DNA of 56,187 nucleotides from Treponema sp. GTDB lineage: Bacteria > Spirochaetota > Spirochaetia > Treponematales > Treponemataceae. The notes beneath the pieces were generated by a model. It did not search any database, was not told the origin of the DNA, and was given only the letters and a program-made list of their open reading frames with translations. Below are positions 35,074 to 42,045 of this stretch, one piece after another (position 1 is the first letter of the stretch; the number at the start of each line of letters is the position of its first letter). Made by a program: the position numbers and the translations under genes. Location of the stretch: positions 1 to 56,187 of the forward strand of contig JAKSTQ010000013.1 in assembly GCA_024402475.1 (NCBI GenBank), read 5' to 3'.

Positions 35074-35102
35074 AATATACTAAAAATTAATAAAAAAGTG
35101 AA
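35074..35102 (-). promoter_or_regulatory. Promoter of the suf operon
   Basis: Minus strand TTCACT (35097-35102), 17 bp and TATATT (35074-35079). Start near 35067, leader about 19 nt with GAGG. No clear operator palindrome is visible around it. Confidence 0.6.
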
Positions 35103-35146
35103 CATATAGGCGATTTAAAAAGAATAATAATTATGGTTTTTAGGAC

Positions 35147-35175
35147 TTGACTTGAAAGGTTAAAAAAGTGATAAT
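35147..35175 (+). promoter_or_regulatory. Promoter of the small ribosomal peptide gene
   Basis: TTGACT (35147-35152), 17 bp and GATAAT (35170-35175), each one mismatch from consensus. Start near 35182, leader about 31 nt containing AAGGAG (35198-35203), nine bases before GTG 35213. Confidence 0.75.
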
Positions 35176-35212
35176 AAACCGAATATTCAAATTTTATAAG
35201 GAGTGCGCACCC

Positions 35213-35302
35213 GTGCCTTGTGGTAAAAAAAGAAAGCGCCAGAAGATGGCCACACATAAGCGTAAGAAGATGCTTAGAAGAAACCGCCATAAGAGTAAGT
35301 AA
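35213..35302 (+). CDS. 29-residue basic ribosomal peptide (mS38/bS22-type, AURKAIP1/COX24 domain)
   Basis: A very short gene: GTG start, 29 codons, TAA. The peptide begins MPCGKKRKRQKMATHKRKK and ends in RRNRHKSK; more than half the residues are Lys, Arg or His. This matches the KxxKMxxHKRKK...R core of the AURKAIP1/COX24 (mitochondrial mS38) family, whose mycobacterial member bS22 sits in the small ribosomal subunit. It has its own strong promoter, an ideal AAGGAG and its own terminator. A monocistronic, highly expressed ribosomal role is therefore inferred. Function is by family only. Confidence 0.85.
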   Translation: MPCGKKRKRQKMATHKRKKMLRRNRHKSK

Positions 35303-35337
35303 ATAATCTCTGCTTTACAGCAGATTATATGGCAATT

Positions 35338-35377
35338 AAGACTGCAACAGTATTGCACTGATGCGGTCTTTTTTTTT
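35338..35377 (+). terminator. Terminator after the small ribosomal peptide gene
   Basis: Arms AAGACTGCA (35338-35346) and TGCGGTCTT (35362-35370) pair with one G-U, have a 15 nt loop, and are followed by seven T. A smaller hairpin (CTGCT/AGCAG, 35310-35323) lies between the stop codon and this terminator. Confidence 0.85.
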
Positions 35378-35419
35378 ATACTGTAAAGACATTCGAATAA
35401 GGAGGCTTTGGGATAAATT

Positions 35420-37327
35420 ATGATATTAAGTTCTATAAAATCACCTGAAGATTTAAAAAATGTTCCCAAAAATAGACTTCCTGTTCTTTCTGATGAAATC
35501 CGTTCAACTATTATAGAAACTGTCGCAAAAAACGGCGGTCATCTTGCTTCTAACCTTGGTGTGGTGGAACTTACAATCGCATTACACAGAAGTTTTTCAA
35601 GTCCAAAAGATGCAATTGTATGGGATGTCAGCCATCAGTGTTATGCCCATAAACTTTTAACAGGCAGATTTGAAAAATTTAAAGGTGTAAGACAGCATGA
35701 CGGAATTTCAGGTTTTACAAAAATGTCAGAAAGTGAACATGACTATTTTGATAACGGTCATGCTTCAACTTCAATTTCAAGCAGTCTTGGACTTTTGACA
35801 GCCAGAAGTCTTTTGTCTGGCGAAAATAATCCTGACGCTAAAGTAGTTGCTGTTATCGGGGACGGTTCATTGACAGGCGGTCTTGCTTTTGAAGGACTCT
35901 GCCATGCCGGCCAGCTGCAGAAAAATCTTATTGTAGTCTTGAATGATAATCAGATGTCCATCGGCCAGAATAAAGGTGCGCTTTCCCGTTATTTAAGCCG
36001 CATGACAATGTCTTCTTCTTATCAGAATATCCGCTATGGAATTGATACTTTTGTTCAACATATTCCGTTTTTAAATAAACCGCTTTCAAAATTCATTTAT
36101 AAGTTCAAGCGGGGACTTAAAGGAATTTTTCTTTCCAACAATATGTTTGTTGATCTTGGATTTGAATATGTAGGTCCTCTTGACGGTCATGATATTTCAG
36201 AAATGGAAATGGTTTTTTCCAGAGTAAAGAAACTTCCACGTCCGGTGGTTGTTCACATTCTTACAAAAAAAGGAAAGGGTTATAAACCTGCAGAACATGA
36301 TCCTCAGTCTTTCCATGGAATTGGTCCCTTTAATATCAGCGACGGCTTAAGCGAAAAATACGATACAGTCAGTTTTACAGAATGTTTTTCAAATGCAATC
36401 GTTAAAGCCGGAGAAAAATATCCTAACCTTGTTGCAATTACAGCGGCTATGGCAAAGGGAACCGGTCTTGATGCTTTTGCACGCCATTTCCCAAACAGAT
36501 TTTTTGATGTAGGAATTGCAGAAGAACATGCAGTAACTTTTGCAGGTGGTCTTGCTAAAGGCGGAATAATTCCTGTTGTCTGCATTTATTCAACTTTCAT
36601 ACAGCGTTCAGTTGATCAGATTATTCATGATGTTTCGCTGCCTGATTACCATGTGATTTTTATGCTTGACCGTGCAGGCGCAGTTCCGGCTGACGGAGAA
36701 ACTCATCAGGGAATTTTTGATATTGCATTATTCCGTCCTGTTCCTGGTCTTACGATTTTAAGTCCTGCTTGTGCCTGTGAACTTGAACAGTGTCTTGAAA
36801 CTGCAATTCATGCAAAGGGACCTGTAGTTATCCGTTATCCAAAACTTTCCTGTCCAACAGAACTTGAAGTTTTTAAAGCACCTTTTGTAAACGGCCGGGG
36901 ACTTGTTGTAAAAGCATCAGAATTTGCAGCAAGCCTTGAAGCCGATTTTGAAAATAAAGAATCAGTTGAAAAAACTCTTGTATGCTGCACAGGTTCAATG
37001 TTCAGTGAAGTAATGGTTGCATGCCGCGGTGCTTTAATGAAAGGAACTTATGCGGATATTTATAACATTCGCTATATAAAACCTTTTGATGAAGAATATT
37101 TACTTTCTGTCGCAAAACAGTATCAGAAAATTGTTATTGTTGAAGATGGAATTAAGGAAGGCGGTGCAGGAGAATACATCCAGGGACTTCTTGCATTGAA
37201 CGGAATGTGTAATGTAAAAGTTCTTGCATTCCCTCAAAAATATATCGGTCAGGGAAAAAGATCAGAAGTTCTTGAAGATGCAGGTCTTTCAAGTTCTGAT
37301 ATTGAAAAAGTCATAATGGAAAAATAA
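35420..37327 (+). CDS. dxs: 1-deoxy-D-xylulose-5-phosphate synthase
   Basis: Thiamin-diphosphate enzyme that starts the MEP isoprenoid pathway from pyruvate and glyceraldehyde-3-phosphate, 635 residues. Key segments are WDVSHQCYAHKLLTGR, the ThDP motif GDGSLTGGLAFEGL with LNDNQMSIGQNKG, and the catalytic Glu region FDVGIAEEHAVTFAGGLA. GGAGG lies at 35401-35405, 14 bases before the ATG, which is long spacing; no better start is in frame. First gene of a tight run with folP, cdaA, ybbR and acpS. Confidence 0.96.
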   Translation: MILSSIKSPEDLKNVPKNRLPVLSDEIRSTIIETVAKNGGHLASNLGVVELTIALHRSFSSPKDAIVWDVSHQCYAHKLLTGRFEKFKGVRQHDGISGFTKMSESEHDYFDNGHASTSISSSLGLLTARSLLSGENNPDAKVVAVIGDGSLTGGLAFEGLCHAGQLQKNLIVVLNDNQMSIGQNKGALSRYLSRMTMSSSYQNIRYGIDTFVQHIPFLNKPLSKFIYKFKRGLKGIFLSNNMFVDLGFEYVGPLDGHDISEMEMVFSRVKKLPRPVVVHILTKKGKGYKPAEHDPQSFHGIGPFNISDGLSEKYDTVSFTECFSNAIVKAGEKYPNLVAITAAMAKGTGLDAFARHFPNRFFDVGIAEEHAVTFAGGLAKGGIIPVVCIYSTFIQRSVDQIIHDVSLPDYHVIFMLDRAGAVPADGETHQGIFDIALFRPVPGLTILSPACACELEQCLETAIHAKGPVVIRYPKLSCPTELEVFKAPFVNGRGLVVKASEFAASLEADFENKESVEKTLVCCTGSMFSEVMVACRGALMKGTYADIYNIRYIKPFDEEYLLSVAKQYQKIVIVEDGIKEGGAGEYIQGLLALNGMCNVKVLAFPQKYIGQGKRSEVLEDAGLSSSDIEKVIMEK

Positions 37328-37329
37328 AG

Positions 37330-38157
37330 ATGATTGAGTTCCAGTTAAAAAACAGAACAATCAGTACGGATAAAGATGCATTTGTTGCTGGTATCGTAAA
37401 TGCGGATAATGATTCATTCTGGAAAAAAAGTCGTGGAGGATTTTCTCTTGCAAAGCGACTGATAGAAGAGGGTGCTGACATTCTTGATATTGGAGCCGAA
37501 TCTACCCGTCCTGGAGCTTTGTACAAAACTGCTGCACAGGAAATTCATGCTTTGATTCCACTTATAAAAAAAATCAGAAAAATCAGTGATATTCCTATTT
37601 CAATTGATACAAGAAAAAAAGAAGTAATGCAGGCATGTTATGAAGCTGGAGCAGATATACTTAATGATGTTTCTGCAATGGAAGATGACCCGGCAATGAC
37701 TGATTTTTGTGCACAGTCAGATATTCCTGTAATTTTAATGCATAAACGGGAAAATTCTGTTACAATGGATGAATGTACGCAATACGATGATGTTTTTGTT
37801 CAGGTGCGTGATTATCTTCTGCAAAGAGCAGAGTATGCTGTTTCAAAAGGGATTAAAAAAGAACGAATCATTCTTGATCCTGGAATAGGCTTTGCAAAAG
37901 ATTTTGACGGTAACATGACTTTAATAAAACGCATCGGAGAACTTTGTTCCTGCGGTTATCCTGTGATGATGGCTCTGTCAAGAAAACGCGTTATAGGAAC
38001 TTTGACAGGAAGACAGGTTGCTGACCGTCTTTGTGGAACACTTGCGGCAGATTTATATTGTGTCATGAATGGTGCTCGTTTTGTCCGCGTTCATGATGTT
38101 AAAGAAACAGTTGATACATTAGAAGTATTAAAGGGAATAAGAGATGCTCGCACTTGA
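37330..38157 (+). CDS. folP: Dihydropteroate synthase, atypical loop 1
   Basis: Joins p-aminobenzoate to dihydropterin pyrophosphate in folate synthesis, 275 residues. IGAESTRPGA, DILNDVSAM, ILDPGIGFAKD, ALSRKRVIG and VHDVKETVD are standard. The first loop, normally N-x-TPDSFSDGG, reads VNADNDSFWKKSRGG: the Thr-Pro is replaced and the loop is longer. It starts two bases after dxs and overlaps cdaA by 14 bases. Folate products also connect to the fhs reaction. Confidence 0.92.
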   Translation: MIEFQLKNRTISTDKDAFVAGIVNADNDSFWKKSRGGFSLAKRLIEEGADILDIGAESTRPGALYKTAAQEIHALIPLIKKIRKISDIPISIDTRKKEVMQACYEAGADILNDVSAMEDDPAMTDFCAQSDIPVILMHKRENSVTMDECTQYDDVFVQVRDYLLQRAEYAVSKGIKKERIILDPGIGFAKDFDGNMTLIKRIGELCSCGYPVMMALSRKRVIGTLTGRQVADRLCGTLAADLYCVMNGARFVRVHDVKETVDTLEVLKGIRDART

Positions 38158-38962
38158 ACAGCTGCAGAAGATTTATGATGTGATTCGCCCGGTTCTTGAT
38201 GTTGCAATTCTTGCAATCATTTTGTACAAGGGTTATGAACTTATTACAAAAACCAATGGTGTTCAGATCATTAAATCTGCAATTCTTGTGGGTTTGTGTT
38301 TTATGCTTGCAAATATTCTTAAACTTGAAACACTTATCTGGCTTATGAATATTATCGCACCTGGACTTCTTGTCTGTTTTGCAATTGTATTCCAGCCTGA
38401 ATTAAGAAAAATTTTCATTAAGCTTGGGCAGCCTGAATGGCTTACTTTTGGTAAACGATCAAAACATACTCATGTTGATGCAGTAATTATTGCAGCCGAT
38501 CAGCTTAGTAAAATGAAGCGTGGCATGCTTGTTGTTTTTGTCCGCCATACAAAGATGGATGATTATATTGAAACAGGAACAAGAATTGACGCAAACCTTT
38601 CTTCAGCATTGCTTTATACAATTTTCAGTCATGATACACCTTTGCACGATGCAGCATGTTTTGTACAGGGTGGAAAAATTATTTCTGCAGGATGTTTCCT
38701 TCCTTTAAGTGAACAGTACGACATCAAAAAAACTTTCGGTACCCGCCACCGTGCAGCACTTGGACTTTCAGAAGTTTCTGATGCAATTGTTCTTGTTGTT
38801 TCAGAAGAAACAGGAGCAATCAGTCTTGCATATGATTCTAAGCTTCATTATGACCTTTCATTGAATGAAGTTACAAGAACTCTGGAAGAACTGCTGGAAA
38901 TTACTTCCGATTCAAGAAATATTGAGGATACAGTAGATGAAAGTAAAATCATTGTTAAATAA
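38144..38962 (+). CDS. cdaA: Membrane-bound diadenylate cyclase CdaA
   Basis: Makes the second messenger c-di-AMP from two ATP, 272 residues. Three N-terminal membrane helices (about residues 15-35, 41-62 and 65-85) precede a DAC domain. The second catalytic motif RHR (FGTRHRAAL, Arg201-Arg203) is intact. The first motif, usually DGA, is DAA (PLHDAACFV, Asp169). A RBS AAGGGA precedes the start, which lies inside the folP end. ybbR (cdaR) follows with a 26 bp overlap, as in many c-di-AMP loci. Confidence 0.93.
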   Translation: MLALEQLQKIYDVIRPVLDVAILAIILYKGYELITKTNGVQIIKSAILVGLCFMLANILKLETLIWLMNIIAPGLLVCFAIVFQPELRKIFIKLGQPEWLTFGKRSKHTHVDAVIIAADQLSKMKRGMLVVFVRHTKMDDYIETGTRIDANLSSALLYTIFSHDTPLHDAACFVQGGKIISAGCFLPLSEQYDIKKTFGTRHRAALGLSEVSDAIVLVVSEETGAISLAYDSKLHYDLSLNEVTRTLEELLEITSDSRNIEDTVDESKIIVK

Positions 38963-39917
38963 AATTACCAGTAACTGGCTGGTCAAAACCTGCTGTATCA
39001 TTGCCGCAATCGTATTATATCTTTTTGGCCGTACAGCAAGAATTGAAAAAAAATCTTTTACAGTTCCGTTGAATGTTATTCAGGATGGAACAATGGTTAA
39101 TACTCATGCATTGCCGTCAACCGTAACTGTAAGTGTTCGTGCAGAAAGTCAGAAAATGCCGGAAATTACAAGTAATCAGATTAAGGCAGGCGTTGACTTA
39201 AGTTATTTCACAAAAGAAGGCTCCTTTGATATTCCTGTTAATCTTGAAATTGCTTCAGATGTACTTTTGATTGATCCTGTAGAAATTATCGTTGAACCTG
39301 AAGCAATTAAAGTTACACTTGAAGAACGAATCAGAAAATCCGTTCCAATCAATGCAAGTATTTCCGGGCTTCCTATGCATGGATATGAAGTAAAAGATGT
39401 TAAGGTTACTCCAGACTATGCTGTAATTGCAGGACCAAAATCTATCGTAGAAAGCATCAGTTCACTTTCAACTGATGAAGTTGTTATTTCAAATCTTAAG
39501 GATACTGTTAATCAGGAAACTAAACTTCATAATGTAAGCCGTCATATAAAAATTGTTACTCCTTACAGAGCAAATGTTTCTGTATCATTCCAGGCTTCAC
39601 TTATTACAAAAGAATTTACTGACGTAAACCTGCATTTAACAGGGCTTGATTCTAAGTTCCAGATTGATGACAGTACAAAAGTTTCATTTAAGGTAAGCGG
39701 TGCAGAACTTATCGTGGAAAAATTCCTTCCTACAAACAATACTGTAATTGCTGACTGTTCTGGAATTACTGTAGCAGGTGAATATGAACTTCCTGTTATA
39801 ATAAATGTTCCTGATGCACTTAAAATTCAAAATCAGTCTGTTGAAAAAATAAAAATTAAGATTACGGAAAATAAATCTGCGCTTTCTGCAGGTGAAGTTA
39901 CTGGAGCGCAGAATTGA
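38937..39917 (+). CDS. cdaR: YbbR-domain protein, CdaA regulator
   Basis: A 326-residue membrane-anchored protein. One transmembrane helix (WLVKTCCIIAAIVLYLFG, about residues 14-31) is followed by about three to four YbbR repeats outside the membrane. These carry typical segments such as YEVKDVKVTPDYAVIAGPKSI. In Firmicutes, CdaR binds CdaA and tunes c-di-AMP synthesis. Adjacency and overlap support the same role here. No glmM follows, unlike the common cdaA-cdaR-glmM order; acpS takes its place. Confidence 0.88.
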   Translation: MKVKSLLNKITSNWLVKTCCIIAAIVLYLFGRTARIEKKSFTVPLNVIQDGTMVNTHALPSTVTVSVRAESQKMPEITSNQIKAGVDLSYFTKEGSFDIPVNLEIASDVLLIDPVEIIVEPEAIKVTLEERIRKSVPINASISGLPMHGYEVKDVKVTPDYAVIAGPKSIVESISSLSTDEVVISNLKDTVNQETKLHNVSRHIKIVTPYRANVSVSFQASLITKEFTDVNLHLTGLDSKFQIDDSTKVSFKVSGAELIVEKFLPTNNTVIADCSGITVAGEYELPVIINVPDALKIQNQSVEKIKIKITENKSALSAGEVTGAQN

Positions 39918-40306
39918 TTTTTGGAACAGGTATTGATCTTGCAAAGGTAAGCAGATTTGAAAAATGGGTTAAAAATCCGGATATGCTTGAACGTAATTTT
40001 CACAAAGAAGAACTTCTGGAAAATTACAGAGAGGTTTTGACTCAAAGACAGATTTCATCTGCGTCACAGCATTATGCTGCAAGATTTGCGGCCAAAGAAG
40101 CTTTTTCTAAAGCACTTGGAACGGGAATAAGAAATTTTTCCATTAAAGATGTTTATGTTAAGAATGATGAACTTGGCAAACCTTATATCATGCTGCAGGA
40201 TTCTGCAAAAGAAGTTTTTGAAAAACTTTGTCCCGGTTCAATAATTCATCTTTCGATGTCCCATGAAAAGGAATTTGCAATTGCAAATGTAATCATTGAA
40301 AAATAA
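39914..40306 (+). CDS. acpS: Holo-[acyl-carrier-protein] synthase
   Basis: Transfers 4'-phosphopantetheine from CoA to acyl carrier protein, 130 residues. The magnesium-binding FGTGIDLAKVSRFEKW and the central RFAAKEAFSKALGTGI are the family signatures. There is no ATG; TTG 39914 overlaps the ybbR stop (TTGA), and GGAG lies seven bases upstream. Last gene of the dxs run. Confidence 0.93.
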   Translation: MIFGTGIDLAKVSRFEKWVKNPDMLERNFHKEELLENYREVLTQRQISSASQHYAARFAAKEAFSKALGTGIRNFSIKDVYVKNDELGKPYIMLQDSAKEVFEKLCPGSIIHLSMSHEKEFAIANVIIEK

Positions 40307-40323
40307 CGATTTTAGGGTATAAT
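40296..40323 (+). promoter_or_regulatory. Promoter of DUF2225-truA
   Basis: TTGAAA (40296-40301), 16 bp and TATAAT (40318-40323). The -35 lies inside the acpS end. GGGAGG follows before the ATG at 40343. Confidence 0.6.
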
Positions 40324-40342
40324 AAAAATATGGGAGGAAAAA

Positions 40343-41236
40343 ATGGTTTCTGGAGTTAAAAAAAAGCAGACTGGTGAAAAGAAAAAGCCTGCAATTTCAT
40401 TCTGGTCAAAAAATAAAATGCATTGTCCTGTATGTAAAAAGGACTTTCCACACGAAGAAATGCTTAGTGGTTCAGGACGACTTAATGCAGGGGATTTGAC
40501 AGAAGAACTTCACAGACACTACATTCCTTCAAAGCGTTATGGAAAAATCAATCCGATAATTTATGCAGTTGGCGCTTGTCCAAACTGTCACAGTGCTTTT
40601 CTCTGGTCAGACTTTAAAGAAATTACCCACGAAGAATCTTTAAGCAGAATTTATGACAAAATGGAAGAACGCAAAGAAGCTGTAAATGCTGTTTTCCCAT
40701 ATTATGATTTGACCCGCAACCGTAATCTCCTTGACGGTGCTGCAATGTATTATCTTGCACTTTTAACTTATGACGAAGTTGACCTTGCGTATCTTCCTAC
40801 AATGAAGCGCGCAATTCTTTCTCTGCGTCTTGCCTGGCTTTGTCTTGACCTTAACGAAGAAGTTCCTGACCATCATTATGATGTAGTTGCAGACGTATTC
40901 TACAAAAAGGCTATGTTCTTTTACCAGCAGGCTGTAATCAACGAAACTAACCGTGTTGAAAAAAGTTCGACACTGCCAAATATGGGACCTGATACCGACA
41001 AGAATTACGGATGGGATGGTGTAATTTATCTTTGCGGACTTCTTGAATACAAATATGGTCAGCAGGAAGATCAGGCGCTTCGACTTAAGAAACTTGAAGA
41101 ATCAAAAATTGCCATTGCACGAATTTTCGGTCTTGGTAAAACAACAAAAGAAAAACCGGGTCCACTTCTTGAACATTCAAGAGACCTTTACGATATCCTT
41201 ACAAAAGAAGTTGACGGAACTCTTCCGGATTTCTAA
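40343..41236 (+). CDS. DUF2225 family protein
   Basis: A 297-residue soluble protein of unknown function found in spirochaetes and Firmicutes. A Lys-rich N-terminus precedes a zinc-type pair of CxxC motifs (CPVCKKDF near residue 30 and CPNCHSAF near residue 80), typical of DUF2225. The C-terminal 180 residues are helical and TPR-like (AMYYLALLTYDEVDLAY, FYKKAMFFYQQAV). GGGAGG lies five bases before the ATG. truA follows nine bases later. Metal binding is predicted; the role is unknown. Confidence 0.85.
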   Translation: MVSGVKKKQTGEKKKPAISFWSKNKMHCPVCKKDFPHEEMLSGSGRLNAGDLTEELHRHYIPSKRYGKINPIIYAVGACPNCHSAFLWSDFKEITHEESLSRIYDKMEERKEAVNAVFPYYDLTRNRNLLDGAAMYYLALLTYDEVDLAYLPTMKRAILSLRLAWLCLDLNEEVPDHHYDVVADVFYKKAMFFYQQAVINETNRVEKSSTLPNMGPDTDKNYGWDGVIYLCGLLEYKYGQQEDQALRLKKLEESKIAIARIFGLGKTTKEKPGPLLEHSRDLYDILTKEVDGTLPDF

Positions 41237-41245
41237 TTATAAGCG

Positions 41246-42034
41246 ATGCGTAATATTCTTTTAACGGTTTCTTATGATGGAACTGATTTCTGCGGTTGGC
41301 AGCGTCAGGATAAAAGTGACGGCGGTAAACCAGTCAGAACTGTTCAGGCAGAAATCGAAAATGCACTTTACAAAATTCATAAAACTCAAGTTAATCTTCA
41401 GGGGTCAGGACGAACTGACAGCGGCGTTCATGCTTATGGACAGGCTGCAAATTTTTTAAGTCCTGTTGATTCAATTCCTGTAGAAAAATATGTTCCTGCA
41501 ATAAATTCTTTTTTGCCTAAAGATATCCGTATTCTTGACGCACAGGAAAAGCCTCTTGATTTTTCGTCACGATTCAACGCAGTCAGCAGAACTTACAGAT
41601 ATTTCATACAGGCTGGAGTTCCCTGTGCAAGTAAAACCCGTTATGTCTGGAATGTAAAACATGAACCGGATATAGAAAAATTAAATCAGATGGCACAGTG
41701 TCTTAAAGGTGAAATTGATTTTGCAACTTTTACAGCTGCAGGAGATGCAAGCCTTTCTACAAAACGATTTATGTACGATGCACATTTTTTCTGGCAGGAA
41801 GATTTTACAGGCTCAAAAGTTTTAGTTTTTGAAATCTGTGCAAATGCCTTTTTGTGGAAAATGGTCCGTTCTATTACAGGTACTTTAATTGAATTCGAAC
41901 GGGACAACAAAGATGTATCTTATTTTAAAGAGGTGCTTGAAAGCTGTGACCGTAAGAAAGCAGGGCCTACAGCACCGCCTGACGGATTATTTCTCTGGAA
42001 AGTAAATTTTGAAGGACAGCGTGTTCACGTCTAA
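41246..42034 (+). CDS. truA: tRNA pseudouridine-38-40 synthase
   Basis: Makes pseudouridine at positions 38-40 of the anticodon stem-loop, 262 residues. The catalytic Asp is in GSGRTDSGVHAYGQ (near residue 58). VSYDGTDFCGWQRQ, RSITGTLIE and AGPTAPPDGLFLW are family segments. The ribosome site is weak, so coupling to the DUF2225 gene nine bases upstream is likely. Convergent with priA. Confidence 0.95.
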   Translation: MRNILLTVSYDGTDFCGWQRQDKSDGGKPVRTVQAEIENALYKIHKTQVNLQGSGRTDSGVHAYGQAANFLSPVDSIPVEKYVPAINSFLPKDIRILDAQEKPLDFSSRFNAVSRTYRYFIQAGVPCASKTRYVWNVKHEPDIEKLNQMAQCLKGEIDFATFTAAGDASLSTKRFMYDAHFFWQEDFTGSKVLVFEICANAFLWKMVRSITGTLIEFERDNKDVSYFKEVLESCDRKKAGPTAPPDGLFLWKVNFEGQRVHV

Positions 42035-42045
42035 AAATTGTTTTA

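Noticed and set aside
35303..35419. Possible riboswitch before dxs (thiamin enzyme)
   Set aside because: No TPP-box motifs are visible; the hairpins are explained as the 3' end of the small ribosomal peptide gene.
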